Assembly: GCA_963843255.1 (NCBI GenBank)
Contig: CAWJJQ010000008.1
Coordinates: 248,001 to 312,000 of the forward strand
Direction: 5' to 3'
Length of the DNA: 64,000 bases
DNA from: Bog-159 sp963843255
GTDB taxonomy: Bacteria > Acidobacteriota > Terriglobia > Bryobacterales > Bryobacteraceae
Shown: positions 53,297-61,473 of the stretch, piece by piece
How positions within the stretch are numbered: the stretch's first letter is position 1
How the letters are laid out: every line of letters starts with the position of its first letter
The notes under the pieces: model-generated
Databases searched by the model: none
What the model saw: only the letters and a program-made list of their open reading frames with translations
What the model was told of the DNA's origin: nothing
Program-made: the position numbers and the translations under genes

Positions 53297-54877
53297 CTAT
53301 TGACCGCCGCCGGATCCGGGTCCGCCGCCGCCAGTGCCCGCGCTACCGGAGCCTGGAGCCGCGGCCGGCGCCTGGGGCGCTGGCGCGGCCGCGCCACCGG
53401 CCGGATTCATCATCAGGGGCAGGAGCAGTGTCGGCTGGCCGCTTCCCGTCACAGGACCCTGTTCCTTCTTCTGCAGCTGCTGCAGTTCTTCCATGGGCAG
53501 TGTTTCGCGTTCCGGCTTCACCGGCACAGGACCGGTAACATCGATTCCGGGGTTACGCGGCGCTTCCTTCGGCGCTTCCTTGATAAACGGCTTCGGCATA
53601 GTAACATCCGGGCGCGGCTGTCCAGGCACCATGGGCCGGACCAGCTCCGGTGTGACCAGGATCAGGAGCTCCGAGTTGCTCTTGGTGAGCACTTTGCTTT
53701 GGAACAGCTTGCCCAGCAGCGGAATGTTTCCCAATCCCGGAATCTTGTCGATGGTTTCGTTGAAGTTGTTGTTCAGCAATCCGGCGATGGCAAAGCTCTG
53801 GCCATTCTCGAGCTCGATTTCGGTCTGCACCTTGCGCGTAGCGATGGCCGGCACGGTGAATCCTTGCAGAACCACGGCGTTGCTGTAATCGAGCGAGCTG
53901 ACCTCGGGGGCTACCTGCAGACGGATAGTGCCGCGCGGGGTGATTATGGGCAGAAAATTCAATTTCACGCCAAATTCGTGGAACTGAATGGTGACGGCGC
54001 CGATATTGGCTCCGCCTTGTACAACGGGTACCGGGAATTCACCACCCGACACGAAGCTGGCCGGCTTGCCGTTCATGGCCATGACGTTGGGCTCCGCAAG
54101 AATTTGGAGAAGGTTTCTGGATTCGAGCGCCTCAATCGTGGCGCCCAGATTCAGGTCGGGACGGAAGGCAAAGAGGTTCAATGCGTTTTGAATTGTCGCA
54201 ACCCCTGGTTGTCCGGGAGTCGGAAGCGCCAGTGTGGGCGAGGTGAATTGTTGCGTGGTCGTGCCACCCAGCGTATTGGTGGCGCCCAGGCTGAACAGAT
54301 TGAAGCCCCAATTCGAACTGACGGTGCGGTCGACGTCGGCGAACTTGACACGCAGAAGGATTTGCGGTTCTTCCGCCGGGGTCACCACGTGCAGAAGGTT
54401 GACCACTTTGCCGATCGTGGCAGCCATGGCGGCGGCACGGTCGGCGCTCACCATATCCTTGGCCGTGCCGTGAACGAAGATGCTTTCGCCCTCCTGATAA
54501 ACGCTGATGTCCTGTCCGGGCAACTCACGGGCGATCTGGCCGCGGATGTTATCCAGCTTGCTGTTGCTGGGACGGACGCTGAGGTCGAATAGCAGGCGCG
54601 GGCCACCTTGCTGCCAGATGATCAGGGAGGTCTCGCCCGGAAGCTTTCCGTTGATCAGGACCTCGCGCGGATTGACGGCCACCGCCTCGGCCAGGTCGCC
54701 GTTGGCGAGCGAGATGCGCTGGATGTTCATGGCGTTGTCCAGCACCAGTGATTTGCCGACGGTCACCACCAGGGGCGCGTTCTGTCCCTGCAACTCCACT
54801 GCGGAGAGTTTACCCGTCAACCCGGCCAGCAGCACGCCGGCCGCGGCCAGGTAAGGAAGGGAAAATTTCGGGAGCAT
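53297..54877 (-). CDS. cpaC: Tad pilus secretin RcpA/CpaC
   Basis: The 526-residue exported protein has a signal peptide (residues 1-26), a pilus-assembly N-terminal domain (LVVTVGKSLVLDNAMNIQRI), a BON-like domain (IFVHGTAKDMVSADRAAAMA) and a secretin domain (LEALESRNLLQILAEPNVMA, SGGEFPVPVVQGG, NNNFNETIDKIPGLGNIPLLGKLFQ, ELLILVTPELV). It forms the outer-membrane pore for the Flp fibre. The last 60 residues are Pro/Gly/Ala-rich and low-complexity. Confidence 0.93.
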   Translation of the reverse strand: MLPKFSLPYLAAAGVLLAGLTGKLSAVELQGQNAPLVVTVGKSLVLDNAMNIQRISLANGDLAEAVAVNPREVLINGKLPGETSLIIWQQGGPRLLFDLSVRPSNSKLDNIRGQIARELPGQDISVYQEGESIFVHGTAKDMVSADRAAAMAATIGKVVNLLHVVTPAEEPQILLRVKFADVDRTVSSNWGFNLFSLGATNTLGGTTTQQFTSPTLALPTPGQPGVATIQNALNLFAFRPDLNLGATIEALESRNLLQILAEPNVMAMNGKPASFVSGGEFPVPVVQGGANIGAVTIQFHEFGVKLNFLPIITPRGTIRLQVAPEVSSLDYSNAVVLQGFTVPAIATRKVQTEIELENGQSFAIAGLLNNNFNETIDKIPGLGNIPLLGKLFQSKVLTKSNSELLILVTPELVRPMVPGQPRPDVTMPKPFIKEAPKEAPRNPGIDVTGPVPVKPERETLPMEELQQLQKKEQGPVTGSGQPTLLLPLMMNPAGGAAAPAPQAPAAAPGSGSAGTGGGGPGSGGGQ

Positions 54878-54881
54878 GGGG

Positions 54882-55781
54882 TTACTTGACCTCCGTGGTA
54901 TCGAATTTGGATTCGCTCTTTCTGGTGCCGTTGATGACTTCCATTACGAAGGTTTGCCTGACGGGAGGCGCGGGTTTGGTTTCGACCGGCGGCGGCGGTG
55001 GCGCCGGGCCCAATTTCACCGGGGCTTTTACAAAGACGCGGGTGGGCTCGACGCGCTTGCGCGGTCCGTTGGCGGCAAACAATTCAACCACGGCCGTGCC
55101 TGGGGTCTTGGCCACCTGCGTATCCAGGGGATTGCGTAGAACCAATTGGATGGTGGTCTGGTTGCTGGCGAGACTCAGCATTTCGGCCTGTTCGGGCGTG
55201 ACCAGCAGGTTCACGACGCCCACACCTTGCGGCTTTCCTTCGTTATCTTTCTTAAAATCCTGTCCGGCGGAGAGCACTTCGATATTCTGCAGCAGCGTGC
55301 GCGTGAGGCTGCCCTGGGCCGCGGTATTGGGGCCGGGCGGCGTGCCGGATATCAACACGTCGACACGCATGCCGGGCACTACGAATCCAGCCACGCCGAC
55401 CACGTCGTTGACGCGCACGGCTACGGCGCGCATGCCCGACGGAATCATGGCGGCCAAGCCTCCTCCAGCGCCCTTGGGCGCCAGCCGGTTTTCCATGATC
55501 GGCTCACCTTCGTAAATCGTGGTGGTGACGCCGCGTCCGATGATATCTTCACGTTTCACCACGGCAGTGACCGGCAAGGTGCCCGACCAGCCGACGTCTT
55601 TAACGTCGGTGTCCTTAACGATCGCACCCAGTTCCAGATTGCGGGTCGCCACCAGCGCCTTGGTGGTGGTGACGGCCGCTTGCGTACTGGAGCGGTTCAC
55701 GGTCAGCCTGTAGAGCAGCAGGCTCGCACAGCCGGCCACTACAAAGGCGAATACCAATACCGAGATGAATCGTTGATTCAT
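54882..55781 (-). CDS. cpaB: Flp pilus assembly protein CpaB/RcpC
   Basis: The 299-residue protein begins with a transmembrane helix (ISVLVFAFVVAGCASLLLY), then a SAF domain (LVATRNLELGAIVKDTDV, MAVRVNDVVGVAGFVVPGMRVDVL) and a C-terminal Pro-rich segment ending near KSESKFDTTEVK. CpaB stabilises the secretin and may bind peptidoglycan. A 12-bp perfect stem-loop separates it from the pilin gene upstream, consistent with much lower expression than pilin. Confidence 0.9.
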   Translation of the reverse strand: MNQRFISVLVFAFVVAGCASLLLYRLTVNRSSTQAAVTTTKALVATRNLELGAIVKDTDVKDVGWSGTLPVTAVVKREDIIGRGVTTTIYEGEPIMENRLAPKGAGGGLAAMIPSGMRAVAVRVNDVVGVAGFVVPGMRVDVLISGTPPGPNTAAQGSLTRTLLQNIEVLSAGQDFKKDNEGKPQGVGVVNLLVTPEQAEMLSLASNQTTIQLVLRNPLDTQVAKTPGTAVVELFAANGPRKRVEPTRVFVKAPVKLGPAPPPPPVETKPAPPVRQTFVMEVINGTRKSESKFDTTEVK

Positions 55782-55834
55782 TTAATTCCTCAATTCATTT
55801 TCAAAATGCTAAGTCGACCGGATCGTTTATTTAG

Positions 55835-55873
55835 CACGCCAGGGGGCACCCCGGTAAAGGCCCCCCTGGCGTG
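55835..55873. terminator. Stem-loop between pilin and cpaB
   Basis: A perfect 12-bp inverted repeat (CACGCCAGGGGG / CCCCCTGGCGTG) with a 15-base loop lies 10 bases after the pilin stop in the minus direction. No U-run follows on the minus strand, whereas TTTT follows on the plus strand. It is probably a partial terminator or 3' stabiliser that lets pilin mRNA outnumber the rest of the operon. Confidence 0.65.
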
Positions 55874-55882
55874 TTTTACTCA

Positions 55883-56071
55883 CTAGCTCGCTGCCGTGGT
55901 GGCCGCGGTGCTCAACTGCGAGTTGGTGGTGCTCCAAATCGTGCTGATGCTCTTGCCAGCGCCGATGAAGAGAGCCGCCGATGCCAGGGCCACAAAGGCC
56001 ATAAGCAGGGTATATTCGATCAGGTCCTGGCCTTGATCATCGTTCCACAGGTTGCGCAATAACGTCGTCAT
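55883..56071 (-). CDS. flp: Flp-family type IVb pilin
   Basis: The 62-residue prepilin has a short leader ending at a Gly before QDLIEYTLLMAFVALASAAL, the Flp motif with the conserved Glu-Tyr pair. A prepilin peptidase (TadV/CpaA) would cut after that Gly, but none lies in this window. AGGAG lies about 12 bases before ATG 56071. It heads the Tad gene run (cpaB, cpaC, tadZ, tadA, tadB, tadC). The two palindromes at 56103-56148 lie just upstream. Confidence 0.92.
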   Translation of the reverse strand: MTTLLRNLWNDDQGQDLIEYTLLMAFVALASAALFIGAGKSISTIWSTTNSQLSTAATTAAS

Positions 56072-56086
56072 TGTTTTCTAGTTCTC

Positions 56087-57748
56087 CTAAGTTTTGGTTT
56101 TGGTGATCGTACGATCACTGGGTTGGGTTTTCGTGATCTTACGATCACGATCTTTCCCGCCGCTGTTTTCGGCGGAAACTTGCGGGCCATCCGGACGGGC
56201 GCCCGTCCGGAAGATGATGGCACTGCCGTCGTCGTAAACGACGTGCCAACGGCTCGATTCTTTTAAGGCGCCGGACAAGGGTGAATCCGGCGGCATCAGA
56301 ACGGTGTCCACTCCGTATTCGTTCAGATGCTGCTGCCAGTTGTAATTGACATTCACGATATCCAGGTATTTCGCCACGAATTTCGATCCGTAGAAATCGG
56401 CCCGGCCATCGATAAAAACTTTGCGCTGGGGATACTGCGTGTAAATCAAATAATCGCCCCACTGGTCGTAGGTGAAGACGCGGCCCTGGTGCTGGGGATC
56501 ACCCAAGTTCGCCAGGGCTTTCACGGGGAATTCCTTGGGATCGAACTTGGCCCGGAAATTGGCCGGCGGCGCGGGTGCATAAAAAACGGCCGCGATCAGC
56601 GCAAAAGCGGCGACGCTAACCAGGTGGGTGCGCCACAAGCCTTCGATATCGCCTATGGATTCGCCGATGCTGCGCAGACCCTGCGAGAAATTACGCAGCC
56701 AGGCGGCTACCGGAGCCTCCTCGAAGGAACGGAACCATTCCGCGACAGCCAGCCCCATGATCGGGGCCGAGGCAATTCCGAACAGCGGAACATTGCGGGA
56801 GGCGATCAATCCGAGATGGGCGAACAGGAGCAGCATCAGGCACTCGGTAAACCGCTTCCGGCGAAGATGCCAGATACAGGAGCCGCAACCGAACAGCAGC
56901 ATGATTTCGAGATAACGGGCGCCCGGGTTCAGGAAACTGATGGGCAGCATTTCCTGGATGTGCGCGCTCTGAAAGCGGTCTGTGAGGAACTGCCAGATAT
57001 GCAGGTGCAGATGATAGGTATAAGGTCCGATCAAGCTGGCGCCCAGGCACAGGAAGGCGGTCCCCGCATAAGGCAGCATGCGTTTGAAGCCCGCGAGAAA
57101 TGACCCGGCGGTCTCTTCGAAAAGCCCGCTCACGAGTTCTCCCAAGCCGAATACGCCGATCAGCACGACACCGACGAACCATCCGCCATGCAGATTGGTC
57201 CACAGGACGGTCAACACCGGAAGCCACCACATCAGCCGCGCTTTGCCTGATTCGCGGGCGTGCTCCAGAATTGAATAAAAAGAAACCATGAATAGCAGAG
57301 TGAATAAATGCGGCCGCGCCAGGAAATGAATTGAAGAGCCGGCGACCGCCAGAAATGTGGCCGCCATAGCAATCAACGGATTACCGCATTTGTGCAACGT
57401 CAGGCGGAACAGCAACGCGGAAGTGAAGGAAATGACCAGCGCGCTTCCGATGACGACAGCGGCCATACCCCAGTGCTGGTGCAACCAGGCGAAGACGAGG
57501 TCCCAGAGCCATTCCCACGCATACCAGGTCTGGCCGCTTCGGGTGAAGGAAAAGATATCCTCGTGGGGCACGCGCCCGTGGGCCATGATCCAATCGCCGG
57601 TGCGCACATGCCAGCCGGTGTCGCCGTCACCCAACAACGTCTTCGCGCCGTGCATTCCCTGAAAGATAAAGATCAACGGCATCAGGAAGGCGAAGTCCGT
57701 CATGGAAGGCAGAAACCGTATTACCGGACTGGTCTTGGTGTTCGACAT
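56087..57748 (-). CDS. Large GT-C-like polytopic membrane protein
   Basis: ATG 57748 gives 553 residues with about eleven helices and a periplasmic C-terminal domain. The first loop carries GDGDTGWHVRTGDWIMAHGR and FTRSGQTWYAWEWLWDL, the acidic motif of a GT-C family widespread in acidobacteria. It is presumably a polyprenyl-phosphate-sugar transferase, and its placement directly before the pilin gene raises the possibility of pilin or surface glycosylation (inference). The last 20 residues (DRKITKTQPSDRTITKTK) are encoded by two 30-base near-repeats containing palindromes. Confidence 0.7.
   Translation of the reverse strand: MSNTKTSPVIRFLPSMTDFAFLMPLIFIFQGMHGAKTLLGDGDTGWHVRTGDWIMAHGRVPHEDIFSFTRSGQTWYAWEWLWDLVFAWLHQHWGMAAVVIGSALVISFTSALLFRLTLHKCGNPLIAMAATFLAVAGSSIHFLARPHLFTLLFMVSFYSILEHARESGKARLMWWLPVLTVLWTNLHGGWFVGVVLIGVFGLGELVSGLFEETAGSFLAGFKRMLPYAGTAFLCLGASLIGPYTYHLHLHIWQFLTDRFQSAHIQEMLPISFLNPGARYLEIMLLFGCGSCIWHLRRKRFTECLMLLLFAHLGLIASRNVPLFGIASAPIMGLAVAEWFRSFEEAPVAAWLRNFSQGLRSIGESIGDIEGLWRTHLVSVAAFALIAAVFYAPAPPANFRAKFDPKEFPVKALANLGDPQHQGRVFTYDQWGDYLIYTQYPQRKVFIDGRADFYGSKFVAKYLDIVNVNYNWQQHLNEYGVDTVLMPPDSPLSGALKESSRWHVVYDDGSAIIFRTGARPDGPQVSAENSGGKDRDRKITKTQPSDRTITKTKT
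56103..56148. promoter_or_regulatory. Pair of 16-bp palindromes upstream of the pilin gene
   Basis: GTGATCGTACGATCAC (56103-56118) is a perfect palindrome, and GTGATCTTACGATCAC (56133-56148) is the same with one mismatch. Their centres are 30 bases apart (about three helical turns), and they lie 32-77 bases before the flp start, inside the 3' end of the preceding gene. The layout suits binding of a dimeric regulator to control the Tad operon, which is inference. Confidence 0.6.
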
Positions 57749-57755
57749 GACTGTT

Positions 57756-58124
57756 CTAGAATGAGCGGCTTCCGTTGTAAATGACGCGTTCCCTCTGCGC
57801 CGCCGCCTGGGCCACGCGGAAGTCCATGGCATGAATGCGCAACCCCACCCAGGCAAACGTCGCGTCCGTTTCGGCGTGTACCCGTGCCACCGTGGTCTGG
57901 CATCGGATGCAGCGCTGTTCGAATCCTTCCTGCTCCGGTAATTCCACTTCGACAATGAGCATTTCGCCCACGTTGGGCAGGCGGGCCCCGGTATCTTCCC
58001 ATCGCAACAGCATTCCGTCACGGCTGATATTTTCCGTGTGCATGGCGTTGCGCTCACCGCCCTGTGGCCAAACAACGTGGCATGCCAGCCGCACCGCTAC
58101 ACGGGTACTGCTGCGCCGGTTCAT
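57756..58124 (-). CDS. PilZ-domain protein
   Basis: ATG 58124 has GGAAGG about ten bases upstream; GTG 58148 is an alternative. The 122-residue single-domain protein has the c-di-GMP-binding pattern RRSSTR near its start and ENISRDGMLL (the N-x-S-x-x-G element), then a beta-rich core. It probably senses c-di-GMP and acts on a partner, plausibly the adjacent glycosyltransferase or pilus. The next gene (56087-57748) starts 7 bases downstream, so they share a transcript. Confidence 0.82.
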   Translation of the reverse strand: MNRRSSTRVAVRLACHVVWPQGGERNAMHTENISRDGMLLRWEDTGARLPNVGEMLIVEVELPEQEGFEQRCIRCQTTVARVHAETDATFAWVGLRIHAMDFRVAQAAAQRERVIYNGSRSF

Positions 58125-58457
58125 TCTCGAAACGCCTTCCGGGTACACGATGCGACTCTAGCCCGCGGCGGTGCAGGTACGCAATACCGTAAATAGGAGA
58201 TAACTATCTACTTTCCGAAGTTAATTGCATGAGGTTACCGATTGAAAGCAGTACGTTGGGTCTTCTAGTTCTAGCAGAACGGCCTAAATTAACTTGCGAT
58301 AGGGGGCAGGTGCTATTTGCGGCCTGAATTCTAATACATACAGATGTAAGATTTGATCCGAAACCGCGCCGAAGGGCCTTTTGGCACGCTGTTTTGGAGA
58401 ATTTTCAGGCGGCTTCCCGAAGTTAGAAAAAAATCTCAACTTTTTTTGGGATTTCAA
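58125..58457. other. AT-richer divergent intergenic region
   Basis: About 330 bases with no supported gene between the PilZ gene and the response regulator's promoter. It is clearly less GC-rich than its surroundings and contains A- and T-runs near 58420-58450. It should hold the promoters for both divergent units. Confidence 0.5.
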
Positions 58458-58486
58458 TTGACAACCAGCCAATCTAACGTAACAAT
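58458..58486 (+). promoter_or_regulatory. Sigma70-type promoter of the LuxR-type regulator
   Basis: A perfect TTGACA (58458-58463), a 17-base spacer and AACAAT (58481-58486, four of six) precede ATG 58577 by about 90 bases. Confidence 0.55.
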
Positions 58487-58576
58487 TCATTATCGGGGTG
58501 CCCTACCGGACCCCGTTCCACCGGCGCCGTACCGGGGAATTTTGAAGCAGGGCGGCCGTAAGGCCACGAGGCTCTA

Positions 58577-59335
58577 ATGACGCGCGTTTACCTCTATAGT
58601 GATCAACCCATCCTCGCCAAGGGATTAGAAGCGGTTCTGGTAGCCACGGGCCGGTTTCAACTGGAGAGTTCGTACTCCGGAATTCCGGAATTGCTGGAGC
58701 GGTTGCAAACCGACTCGCCCGACATCCTGCTGCTGGACCTGACGCCCGAAGTGACTTTCGGCGTGCTGAGCGACATCAAGCGAGTGGTGCAGGAATCGAA
58801 GCTAGTGCTGTGGGTTAATATGATCTCCACCGAGCTGGCCTTTCAGGCCATGGGCTTGGGTGTACGGGGTATTTTACGGAAGACGCTGCCGGCCGATTTA
58901 CAGGTCAAGTGCCTGCAGAAGGTTCACGAAGGCGAATTGTGGTTCGAGAAGGCGCTTACGGACAGCTTCCTGGCGGCCAAGCGGGTGGTGCTCAGCCAGC
59001 GGGAGGGCCAACTGATCACTTTGCTGTCTCATGGGCTCAAAAATAAGGAGATCGCCTCGACGCTGCAGATCTCCGAGGGCACCGTAAAGGTATATCTATC
59101 GCGTCTGTTCCAGAAGGTGGGCGTGAAGGACCGCTTTGAGCTGGCGCTGTTCGGTCTGAAGAACCTGACGGCCGGCCAGGCGCAGGTCAGCGAGAAGCCC
59201 AACCGCATGAACAATGCGGCCATCCCCAATTTGCGGTCGCTAGTGCTCGAGAGGCCGGTGGACCGGCCAGCCCCTCCCCCGCCGGCGGCCGCATTCCAGC
59301 CTGTCCGGCGCACCTTTCGGCCGGGATTCGATTAA
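58577..59335 (+). CDS. NarL/LuxR-family response regulator with atypical receiver
   Basis: The 252-residue protein has a receiver-like domain (1-120) and a LuxR helix-turn-helix (LSQREGQLITLLSHGLKNKEI, LQISEGTVKVYLSRLFQKVG). The phospho-acceptor Asp in DILLLDLTP and the Lys in ILRKTLP are present. The usual Asp-Asp pair reads SD (LYSDQP), and the switch Thr/Ser position reads LVLWVNM, so canonical phosphorylation may be impaired. A Pro-rich tail (about 60 residues) follows the DNA-binding domain. It is divergent from the PilZ/pilus genes and is a candidate regulator for them. Confidence 0.85.
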   Translation: MTRVYLYSDQPILAKGLEAVLVATGRFQLESSYSGIPELLERLQTDSPDILLLDLTPEVTFGVLSDIKRVVQESKLVLWVNMISTELAFQAMGLGVRGILRKTLPADLQVKCLQKVHEGELWFEKALTDSFLAAKRVVLSQREGQLITLLSHGLKNKEIASTLQISEGTVKVYLSRLFQKVGVKDRFELALFGLKNLTAGQAQVSEKPNRMNNAAIPNLRSLVLERPVDRPAPPPPAAAFQPVRRTFRPGFD

Positions 59336-60474
59336 ACCGGATTCGCGTAAGAAGTAACAACTTCGAAGCGGGGCTGAGAGCCCCGCGCAGGCTGGCCTGC
59401 CCCACCTAGAAGCTCAGTCGCTCGTTCCAGCTTTCTCCAGGCGTAGCAAGATGAGATTATCGTAACCAGGGCTGCGGTCCAGGGCACGGCCGGCGATGTC
59501 AGGAACAGCGGGATGCCCCAACGCAGTACGATCATCCAGGTGGCCACCAGCAGCGCTCCCATCAGACAGGTATAGCGGCGCTGTGGGGCAGACCAGGGGA
59601 CTGTAGTCTGCACTGCCGCATATAAGGCAAGGGTGAACGGAACGGCCACCACCATGTCTATAAGATAATGAAAAACAAGGGTCTGCAATAGCATAAGCAC
59701 CAGCAATCCACGCAGAGCCAAGCGCCAGGGGAGACTGAACCGCCGGGCGGTCCAGAAAACGGCTAGCGCCCAAGCCGTATGCAGGGACGGCATACAGTTG
59801 CGCGGTACGGTTTCGACAACGACAGCGGGAACTATCGTGATTGAGGATAGCGGCGGCGGGTTAAAGGGAAAAGATCTGGCAAACAGAAAATAGGCGCCAA
59901 CGGCGGGAAAAATCAGGAAACAGGCGGCGCCGCAAATCCCGATCAGCATCATCAGAAAGAACAAATCGCGCGCCTGCCTGCCGCTGCGGCGCTCCTGAAG
60001 TACATAAGCGATCACCAGAAACAGGGGCAAGCCATCGTATAGGCCACGGGTGAACGCGCTGAACCAGGGAGTGATGGCGACAGTTCTGCCAGCCCAGAAG
60101 GATGGTTGAAATCCGAGGCTGCCGTCGAAAGCATAAAGCAGGTTGTCGAAGGTAATGCCGTGCGCGCCTACTTCCAGGAGCATCGAGCTGAGGATGCCGA
60201 AGGCCGGCGGAACGGCCAGCTTGCCGAGCAGTTTCAGATCGGACCGCTTGCTGGTCAAGGGCATCAGCCACACAGCGGGAATGGCGCCCGCGCCGCAGTA
60301 GGATAATGCTTCCAGCGCTTTATGAAAATAGGTCCCGTGAAAGCCGATGTAGGGGCTCAGGATGGCGCCGGCCGCGCCCATCACCAGCAGTTCTTTCAGC
60401 TTGGGGCGGGAAGCCAGAAACAGAACCAGGCAAGCCAGGAAATTATAGTTAATATTGATGCCGATCGGATGCAT
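59332..60474 (-). CDS. PAP2/Aur1-like membrane protein
   Basis: ATG 60474 (MHPIGININYNFLACLVLFL) gives 380 residues and about ten helices; TTG 60498 is a less likely start. The PAP2_3-type core reads FPAVGAYFLFA, NCMPSLHTAWALAVFWT and FHYLIDMVVAVPFTLALY, with the two His and Asp in place. It is the second such protein in the window (compare 41094-42422). The function is presumably lipid-linked phosphate or head-group transfer. Its stop overlaps the end of the convergent response-regulator gene by 4 bases. Confidence 0.82.
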   Translation of the reverse strand: MHPIGININYNFLACLVLFLASRPKLKELLVMGAAGAILSPYIGFHGTYFHKALEALSYCGAGAIPAVWLMPLTSKRSDLKLLGKLAVPPAFGILSSMLLEVGAHGITFDNLLYAFDGSLGFQPSFWAGRTVAITPWFSAFTRGLYDGLPLFLVIAYVLQERRSGRQARDLFFLMMLIGICGAACFLIFPAVGAYFLFARSFPFNPPPLSSITIVPAVVVETVPRNCMPSLHTAWALAVFWTARRFSLPWRLALRGLLVLMLLQTLVFHYLIDMVVAVPFTLALYAAVQTTVPWSAPQRRYTCLMGALLVATWMIVLRWGIPLFLTSPAVPWTAALVTIISSCYAWRKLERATELLGGAGQPARGSQPRFEVVTSYANPV

Positions 60475-60558
60475 CGCTAGTCGCTTGGATCTTAGCAAAC
60501 GGGGTATGGCGGATCATATTCACCAAAGTTATTATGAATTGCGCGTTAAGCTGAGCGC

Positions 60559-60864
60559 ATGGGACATTACCCGTTCACGCTTTTCAACGGGGTTACTGTT
60601 TTGGTCCTGGCGCTGACCCTTGCTTTATTGTGGTGGCGGTTCCGGGGACCGCTGTATTCGAACTGGCCGCTGGCAATCTATGCGGCGATCGTGGGATATA
60701 CGATTGGCTTTTCGGGTGGCCTGAATCCGTATTGGGTGGCTGCGGGCGCGATTTGCGCTTTGGCGATCCGGTTCGGACTTTACCCCACGGTGGTCAAGTG
60801 GGTGGAACTTGTTCCGATCGGATATCTGATCTGCCGGTGCGTTGGGCTGGTCATGATGTGGTGA
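60559..60864 (+). CDS. Small membrane protein, unknown
   Basis: A 101-residue protein from ATG 60559 with three hydrophobic segments (GVTVLVLALTLALLWW, LAIYAAIVGYTIGFSGGL and AAGAICALAIRFGLY, then ELVPIGYLICRCVGLV). No family is recognised. It stands alone between the PAP2 gene (divergent) and the YdeI gene (convergent, with a hairpin at the junction). Confidence 0.55.
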   Translation: MGHYPFTLFNGVTVLVLALTLALLWWRFRGPLYSNWPLAIYAAIVGYTIGFSGGLNPYWVAAGAICALAIRFGLYPTVVKWVELVPIGYLICRCVGLVMMW

Positions 60865-60878
60865 TCCGGGAGGATCAC
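60861..60878. terminator. Hairpin between convergent genes
   Basis: A perfect 7-bp stem (GTGATCC / GGATCAC) with a GGGA loop covers both stop codons of the convergent genes ending at 60864 and 60875. Stem strength is modest and there is no T-run. Confidence 0.4.
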
Positions 60879-61468
60879 GGATGGAGTTTTTCGTGGCGGG
60901 CCAGCATGGCGACGAATTCCTGAATCCGGCGCGCGCGCGTTTCGACGCGCTTGGCGGTTTGCACGCGAAAGAGAACGGCATAGCGATTGGCGCTATCCAG
61001 CGTGGCGAAAAATGCCTTAGCGCGGGGGCTGCGATCGAGGGCCGCTTGCAAGTCGTCCGGGACCGTGGCGCTGGAAGGTGAATCGTAGGCGGCTTCCCAC
61101 CGGCCGTCCTTTTTTGCCAGGTCCACCTGAGCCTTCCCGGCGGTTTTCATCCGGCCGCATTCGATGAGCGCGAGCGCTTTCTGGCGATTGATTTTCGACC
61201 AGATGCTTTTCGACTTGCGGGGGGTGAACCGTTGCAGCCAGGCATCTTCGCTCTCCGGCCTTTTTTGAGCGTCGATCCAGCCATAGCAAAGCGCCTCTTC
61301 GAGCGCTTCGGCATACGAAACGGATTTGATGGTGGCACCCTTCTTGGCCAGACGCAGCCAGACGCCTGTTGAGGTTGGGTGATGGCGGTCGAGCCAGGAT
61401 GCCCATTCCCGCGGCGAGGCGAAAAGCAGAATTTCGGAATCGCCAGGGACTTTGGCCGGGGCTTTCAG
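60875..61468 (-). CDS. YdeI/OmpD-associated family protein with CTG start
   Basis: The reading frame encodes a full-length YdeI-type protein: ILLFASPREWASWLDRHH, TGVWLRLAKKGA, SVSYAEALEEALCYGWIDAQ, QRFTPRKSKSIWSKINRQKA, DGRWEAAYDSPSSATVPDDL. No ATG, GTG or TTG precedes the domain; the first such codon (ATG 61150) is in its middle. CTG 61468 lies five bases after the rhodanese stop, with GAGAGG eight bases upstream, and gives LKAPAKVPGDSEI, so CTG is the probable start and translation is coupled. Function unknown beyond the family. Confidence 0.78.
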   Translation of the reverse strand: MKAPAKVPGDSEILLFASPREWASWLDRHHPTSTGVWLRLAKKGATIKSVSYAEALEEALCYGWIDAQKRPESEDAWLQRFTPRKSKSIWSKINRQKALALIECGRMKTAGKAQVDLAKKDGRWEAAYDSPSSATVPDDLQAALDRSPRAKAFFATLDSANRYAVLFRVQTAKRVETRARRIQEFVAMLARHEKLHP

Positions 61469-61473
61469 TGCGG

